Shown: positions 51,103 to 55,042 of the stretch, in pieces | Position numbering within the stretch: the first letter of the stretch is position 1 | How the letters are laid out: every line of letters begins with the position of its first letter | Assembly (NCBI GenBank): GCA_039024315.1 | Contig: JBCCQN010000026.1 | Location: 1 to 55,042, forward strand | DNA: 55,042 nt | Direction: 5' to 3' | Origin: JBCAWW01 sp039024315 | GTDB taxonomy: Bacteria > Bacteroidota > Bacteroidia > J057 | Notes under the pieces: generated by a model | What the model was told of the DNA's origin: nothing | Databases searched by the model: none | Seen by the model: only the letters and a program-made list of their open reading frames with translations | Program-made: the position numbers and the translations under genes

Positions 51103-52287
51103 ATGCGTCTGTTAAGCCTTTTGTTGGTCTGCCTGATTTTTAGCTCCTGTGAGGCCATTTTTGGGAGTAAAACCCCCACAGATTTCCTCGATGAGCCAGA
51201 TTTCACGGACAATACCATTGCCTATGTGCCGATCCGACCGGCTTTTGAAGACCTCTCCTATCCCATCGATGTGATCGCGGGCTGGGATGAGCTCATCTAC
51301 GTAGCTGATCAAGGGACTGAGGAGATTATCTCTTATGATCAGGCCGGCAATGAACTGGGAAGATATACCGTCCCTGGTTTGAGTGCGATTGCCCAAGATC
51401 GTCGCCTAGAGATTCTCGCAGCTGGTACTAAAGACACCACCATCAATGGTACAGACTTTACCCTACCAGCGCTCTATCGGTTAGATTTGAATCCAGGGGG
51501 AGATTACAGCTTGGCCAATGCCCGCATAAAAAAAACCTTGGTGCATCCTTTTTATTTTAAGTCAGGTACACCCACCGTCAGTGATGAACAGGTTAAGTTT
51601 AGCGGCATCGCGCCGATAGGCAACAATGAATACTATCTCTCCCGCACAGGGCCAAACAATAGCCCCAATCGCTTTGGCGGTCCAGACAATTCTGTGCTTC
51701 GCTTTAACGAGGATGATGAATTTGTCAGTCCTGTATTCGTGAGCACAAACATTGGTTTGTTTAGAGATTACTTTAAAGTACCCTCTGCCATTACGACCTT
51801 CGCTCAGCCGCCGCAAAGTCCTGCCGTAAATCAAAGAGGCGATTTTGTATTTGCGGCTTTGGATGAGAACACGGTCCTCAAAGTACAGTCGATCATTTTT
51901 GCAGAAAGTGAATTTGGGGCTAGCTATGAAGTTCGATCATTTCCGGTGGGGGATACCAGCAAAGCTGAACGCTTCCTTTATGAGCCCAACCGCTTTACAA
52001 AACCCGTGGGCCTTACCATTGCCGGGGACGGAACACAATATATTTTTGTGGTAGATGCGGCCAGAGATTCTCTTTATCAATTCAATGCCCTCGGTTTTGA
52101 AGGGGTCAATCCTCCGGCTGGTTCACAAAGTAATAAAGCTATCGTCGCAAGCTTTGGGGGCGAGGGCCAAGGACTTACTCAATTTAATGAGCCACGAGGA
52201 GTGGCTTATCTCGATAGAATTGTCTATGTCGCCGATGCCGGCAATGGACGAGTCCTTAGGTTTAAACTCACCACTGACTTTGAATAG
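51103..52287 (+). CDS. NHL-repeat / beta-propeller lipoprotein
   Basis: This 394-residue lipoprotein has lipobox LIFSSC with Cys16. The mature chain has NHL-type blades, such as YPIDVIAGWDELIYVADQGTEEIISYDQAGNELG, FTKPVGLTIAGDGTQYIFVVDAARDSLYQFNALG, and LTQFNEPRGVAYLDRIVYVADAGNGRVLRFKL. It is probably a six-bladed propeller exposed at the outer membrane or in the periplasm. It comes 35 nt after the adhesin stop and is followed by a strong terminator, so it is the last gene of the surface operon. A binding role for the adhesin or a polysaccharide is only a guess. Confidence 0.78.
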   Translation: MRLLSLLLVCLIFSSCEAIFGSKTPTDFLDEPDFTDNTIAYVPIRPAFEDLSYPIDVIAGWDELIYVADQGTEEIISYDQAGNELGRYTVPGLSAIAQDRRLEILAAGTKDTTINGTDFTLPALYRLDLNPGGDYSLANARIKKTLVHPFYFKSGTPTVSDEQVKFSGIAPIGNNEYYLSRTGPNNSPNRFGGPDNSVLRFNEDDEFVSPVFVSTNIGLFRDYFKVPSAITTFAQPPQSPAVNQRGDFVFAALDENTVLKVQSIIFAESEFGASYEVRSFPVGDTSKAERFLYEPNRFTKPVGLTIAGDGTQYIFVVDAARDSLYQFNALGFEGVNPPAGSQSNKAIVASFGGEGQGLTQFNEPRGVAYLDRIVYVADAGNGRVLRFKLTTDFE

Positions 52288-52291
52288 CAAT

Positions 52292-52321
52292 AAAAAGCTC
52301 GGCCAGTTGGTCGAGCTTTTT
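52292..52321 (+). terminator. Rho-independent terminator closing the surface operon
   Basis: AAAAGCTCGGCC pairs with GGTCGAGCTTTT (one G-T pair) around an AGTT loop, and the T-run continues into TACTG. It begins 5 nt after the NHL gene stop. Confidence 0.85.
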
Positions 52322-52397
52322 ACTGTTTCTTAAGAAGAAAATTTCAAATACGCGTTCGGCCGAAGGCCTTACGAAGAAGAAAATCGCTGCTAAAGTC

Positions 52398-53423
52398 TTA
52401 CTCCTGAGCTGCTAGATATGCTTCCAAGCGCTCCGCTGCATTTTGACGCACATCCAACCAAAACAAGTTGAAATCCCCCACGTGATAGTTCTTCACGGCT
52501 ATGCCGGCTAAGGGCAAGGGATTGCTCGTCCACAAGATGCCTTCATAGGCTTGGGTCGCCAAAGTCTCCTTTTTGATTTTTTTGTAGTTGCCCATCAAAA
52601 AGCCAGCGTGCTCTTCTGGGCTAGCCGGAGTACCATCAGCCTTCCAGTTTAGGGGATTGACCACTACAGCATCTTTGTAATGCGTATTGATATTGCCGGG
52701 GATGTAGCCTTCTTTAAATGTACACCAACCCATGACGCAGCCCGTTTCGGTCGGATCATTGCAAACGGGTAGATTTTGGAAGGTATCTGCCGTAAAGGGC
52801 CAACCCAGTACATAGGCCGCAACTAAGCGTTCGCCAAGGGCTTGACCATCTACATACTCTCGCAAAAGTCTGATGGCATGAATAGAGCCCTGGCTGTGAG
52901 AGGCGATAAAGAAAGGGCGCTCCTGATTATAGTTTGTTAGATAGTATTCAAAGGAGGCTTTGACGTCTTGATAAGCCAACTCAATCGCTTTGGCTTTGGA
53001 GGCAGTATCGCTGGTGAAAAAACCACCAAAAGCCATCTGCCTGTAGCGAGGAGCATATACCTTCGCGACCCCATTGAATATACTCGCTTGATGTCTGACG
53101 GCCCTTTCATCAGTCGAGGCATTTAGCTCTACATCATTGACGTTTGCGTTCCATGCTAGCCCTCCCATGAAGGTCGTCGGGTGGATATAAAATACGTCAG
53201 CCTTGGCTGCTGCTTGCTGCTCTGGCGCCACATTAGGTGGGGTATCGTCGGCAAAATCCTCCTTTTGCGGTAAAGCGCACCATGCTCCGGGCAAACTATA
53301 ATCCGGAGTGGGAGAAAGTTGATAGCTCGAATAAGGTTTGCTTGGTGGCACTCTACTGCTATTACAAGCGAGGCTCAAAAGGGCCGCCAATACCATCATG
53401 GCGGAGACAATGCGATAGTTCAT
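52398..53423 (-). CDS. DUF3089 lipoprotein, alpha/beta-hydrolase-like
   Basis: This 341-residue lipoprotein has lipobox LLSLAC with Cys20. The DUF3089 core begins WCALPQKEDFADD and continues with ADVFYIHPTTFMGG, a block KVYAPRYRQMAFGGF, and the nucleophile-elbow-like FIASHSQGSIHAIRLL (Ser in SHSQGS). CVMGWCTFKEGYIPGN and a late NYHVGDFNLFWLDVR with a possible catalytic His also match. DUF3089 proteins are thought to be alpha/beta-hydrolase-fold enzymes, but their substrates are unknown. It is transcribed toward the NHL gene. The 3' ends are about 110 bp apart. Confidence 0.78.
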   Translation of the reverse strand: MNYRIVSAMMVLAALLSLACNSSRVPPSKPYSSYQLSPTPDYSLPGAWCALPQKEDFADDTPPNVAPEQQAAAKADVFYIHPTTFMGGLAWNANVNDVELNASTDERAVRHQASIFNGVAKVYAPRYRQMAFGGFFTSDTASKAKAIELAYQDVKASFEYYLTNYNQERPFFIASHSQGSIHAIRLLREYVDGQALGERLVAAYVLGWPFTADTFQNLPVCNDPTETGCVMGWCTFKEGYIPGNINTHYKDAVVVNPLNWKADGTPASPEEHAGFLMGNYKKIKKETLATQAYEGILWTSNPLPLAGIAVKNYHVGDFNLFWLDVRQNAAERLEAYLAAQE

Positions 53424-53467
53424 GCGATAAAGTTAATACAGCCTAAACTACAATCGAAAGCCCTTGT

Positions 53468-55042
53468 TTAATCTTTTGGTGGGGGCTCATTATTATATTT
53501 TTCACTTAATTCTAGTCGATCGGCAATGATTTTGTTGATTTTTAGTTTAAAGCTTTTGGGCCGCTTCTTGTTTAGATTGGCAAAATAGTTGGCGATGTCT
53601 TGTCGACGGGCCTGATCTACTTCCTCATACATTTCTTCAATCGCTTTCGAATCTGGGCACTCATTGGCGAAACGATATTGGGCCATTTGTCTCATCCGAT
53701 TGGCGTGAAAGCGGGTTACTTTGAGATAATTATTAAAGAAGGCGAGGGAGAGAGAATCTCTCGGAATCAAATAAGACTGCCCATAATCAATGACTGCTTC
53801 CACCTTATAAATCACTGTATCTGGATAGCAGTTATAATCCATATACAATTGGGTCGAGGAATAGATGGAGTCGTATTCATATGCCAATGAACTTTTCTCC
53901 AAGATATTATATTTAGCCTCAAGAGAAGGCGTTTTACCCACTCTGAGCGTATCTAGCTGCCAGCCGGGGTACCAGTATTCGATGCGGTTTGACATGAGCG
54001 CTAGTCCGCTATCTTGCTGCATATCGTAGGGCCTAATAGAATACAAAGTGGCACCTTGCACTTGTTCTTTGCTTGTAAGGGGAATCTGGGGCTGGCGCTC
54101 CCAAAAGACCGAATCGTAGGGGAAGTAGGCAAGCTTTTCGTACTCTTCCAGCGGAGGATCAATAGGCAGTACGGGGGTAGGAAATAAACTACCACTCCTA
54201 AAAAACCATAGACTGGCAACGGTGTGAATCTGGCGCTCTTGGGCGATACGATATTGCAGATCGTAGGTCATCAAGCGATAACGTAGATTGCGTTGGTTTC
54301 CCTCAAAAGAAATCAGGATCTCCATACCTAGTTGATCGATGGCATCCTCACTTTCATTGGCAAGACTATAAAAGGGAATATGCTTAGAGTCAGAGATTTG
54401 CAGGCGCAGTTCTTGTAAGATGTCATTACTCTTTTGGATGTAGGCACTACCCGAAAAGACCGCATTGGGATCCTTTGCCTTAAACTGATACACCATCAAG
54501 GTGTCGGATTCGATAGGGATTTTTTCGACTAGTCGAACGCGATACCATCTACGGATGTTGCGCCATCCACTGAGATCATATGGGGAGCTTGGCATTAGGT
54601 CTTGCCCCTCAGAAATGGGGGTGTAATTTCTGATCAGAAAGGGGAGCCCTTGATTCATGAAATAGCTGGACTTAGGAAGGCGTAAATTGCCTGCTTTCAG
54701 GGTCAGACTGTCTACTTCTCCATCGGCAAAGTAATAGTTGTAATAAGCCTCTAGCTGCTCTAAAGCTAGATCCTCGTCCACCATAGTTTGGCTTCTCAAG
54801 AATAATTTGCCCTGCTCACGACCACGGAGTGCTCGCCTGGTTTTGGCAACGCTAGCCCAGAGTCTTTTATAAGGAAGTTTGGACTCTTTGATAGAGATTT
54901 GGACTTCGTTGAGTTGATAGCTAACGGGATTGAGTTGTACCAATTGAACCTCGGCGGTATTTACGCTGATGGTTTTGTCTTCATAGCCGATTTGCTTGAA
55001 TTCGAGCTCTGCAGGCAATCGGGGAACCTTGATAATAAAATA
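53468..55042 (-). CDS. Carboxypeptidase-regulatory-like surface protein (partial, 5' end beyond the window)
   Basis: The open frame runs to the right edge (525 codons visible) and has no start in view, so any start drawn near 55018 would be an artefact. The first residues (KVPRLPAELEFKQIGYEDKTISV) are the end of a CarboxypepD_reg-like beta-sandwich. The rest is a large domain (about 60-520) with EVQISIKESKLPYKRLWASVAKTRRALRG, VYQFKAKDPNAVFSGSAYIQKSN and a basic C-terminus (KKRPKSFKLKINKIIADRLELSEKY). This layout recurs in Bacteroidota proteins called carboxypeptidase-like regulatory domain proteins. The function is unknown. Confidence 0.7.
   Translation of the reverse strand, partial: YFIIKVPRLPAELEFKQIGYEDKTISVNTAEVQLVQLNPVSYQLNEVQISIKESKLPYKRLWASVAKTRRALRGREQGKLFLRSQTMVDEDLALEQLEAYYNYYFADGEVDSLTLKAGNLRLPKSSYFMNQGLPFLIRNYTPISEGQDLMPSSPYDLSGWRNIRRWYRVRLVEKIPIESDTLMVYQFKAKDPNAVFSGSAYIQKSNDILQELRLQISDSKHIPFYSLANESEDAIDQLGMEILISFEGNQRNLRYRLMTYDLQYRIAQERQIHTVASLWFFRSGSLFPTPVLPIDPPLEEYEKLAYFPYDSVFWERQPQIPLTSKEQVQGATLYSIRPYDMQQDSGLALMSNRIEYWYPGWQLDTLRVGKTPSLEAKYNILEKSSLAYEYDSIYSSTQLYMDYNCYPDTVIYKVEAVIDYGQSYLIPRDSLSLAFFNNYLKVTRFHANRMRQMAQYRFANECPDSKAIEEMYEEVDQARRQDIANYFANLNKKRPKSFKLKINKIIADRLELSEKYNNEPPPKD

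Noticed and set aside
55016..55018. A start codon for the right-edge gene at 55018
   Set aside because: The codon is TTG and the frame stays open to the edge with domain sequence upstream, so the true start is outside the window.

Overview
The window looks like chromosomal DNA of a gliding or surface-living Bacteroidota, most likely Saprospiria (Saprospiraceae/Lewinellaceae-like). The grounds are type IX secretion (T9SS) sorting tails of both kind A (496..2613, 43040..46240) and kind B/CHU_C (46265..51067), SprB-type adhesin repeats, a GSII-type glutamine synthetase, a fused E1 alpha/beta dehydrogenase, and TAnnTTTG promoter boxes in place of Shine-Dalgarno-led starts. No tRNA, rRNA, CRISPR array, transposase or phage gene was seen. 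The species assignment is inference.

Layout. 1-6.2 kb: the start of an outer-membrane receptor-like protein, a secreted M43 zinc protease, a saccharopine-dehydrogenase-like reductase, two tandem beta-barrel paralogues and a small secreted protein. 6.2-14.8 kb: metabolism and translation, with fused 2-oxoacid dehydrogenase E1, a TPR protein plus acyl-CoA carboxylase beta subunit, a YhhN-type membrane protein, and an EF-G-2-like GTPase lacking the usual catalytic His. 14.8-26.6 kb: a nitrogen-assimilation block of ammonium transporter, GSII glutamine synthetase and both GOGAT subunits. glnA and gltB each have a promoter candidate with the same 19-nt spacing. This block is interrupted by an AT-rich orphan gene (18445..19065) lying between a decayed 3' fragment of an alpha/beta hydrolase gene and the intact hydrolase. 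26.7-32.7 kb: a STAS-like small protein, DUF2937 and VanZ membrane proteins, the odhB-type E2, then a redoxin, a cytochrome c/copper-monooxygenase-like lipoprotein and an RDD protein.

32.9-42.7 kb: a minus-strand TerB / 5'-nucleotidase / LytTR regulator run, lipoprotein and tail-anchored orphans, a TonB-like protein, an FKBP isomerase, a MESH1-like HD hydrolase, and an ECF sigma/anti-sigma pair. 43.0-52.3 kb: a plus-strand surface operon of a catalytically dead M43 homologue, a 1600-residue SprB-repeat adhesin and an NHL beta-propeller lipoprotein, closed by a terminator. 52.4-55.0 kb: a DUF3089 lipoprotein and a carboxypeptidase-regulatory-like protein running off the end.

The most notable structures outside genes are two families of short dispersed palindromic elements. 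Family A has three copies, with inverted ends, each abutting a T-tract at a gene 3' end. Family B has two copies with covarying hairpins, both between convergent genes. The two families share an end module, and pieces of that module also occur inside coding sequence. The most notable protein-level oddities are the pseudoprotease (all zinc ligands replaced), the EF-G paralogue with Met in place of the catalytic His, and the orphan inserted beside the hydrolase duplication.
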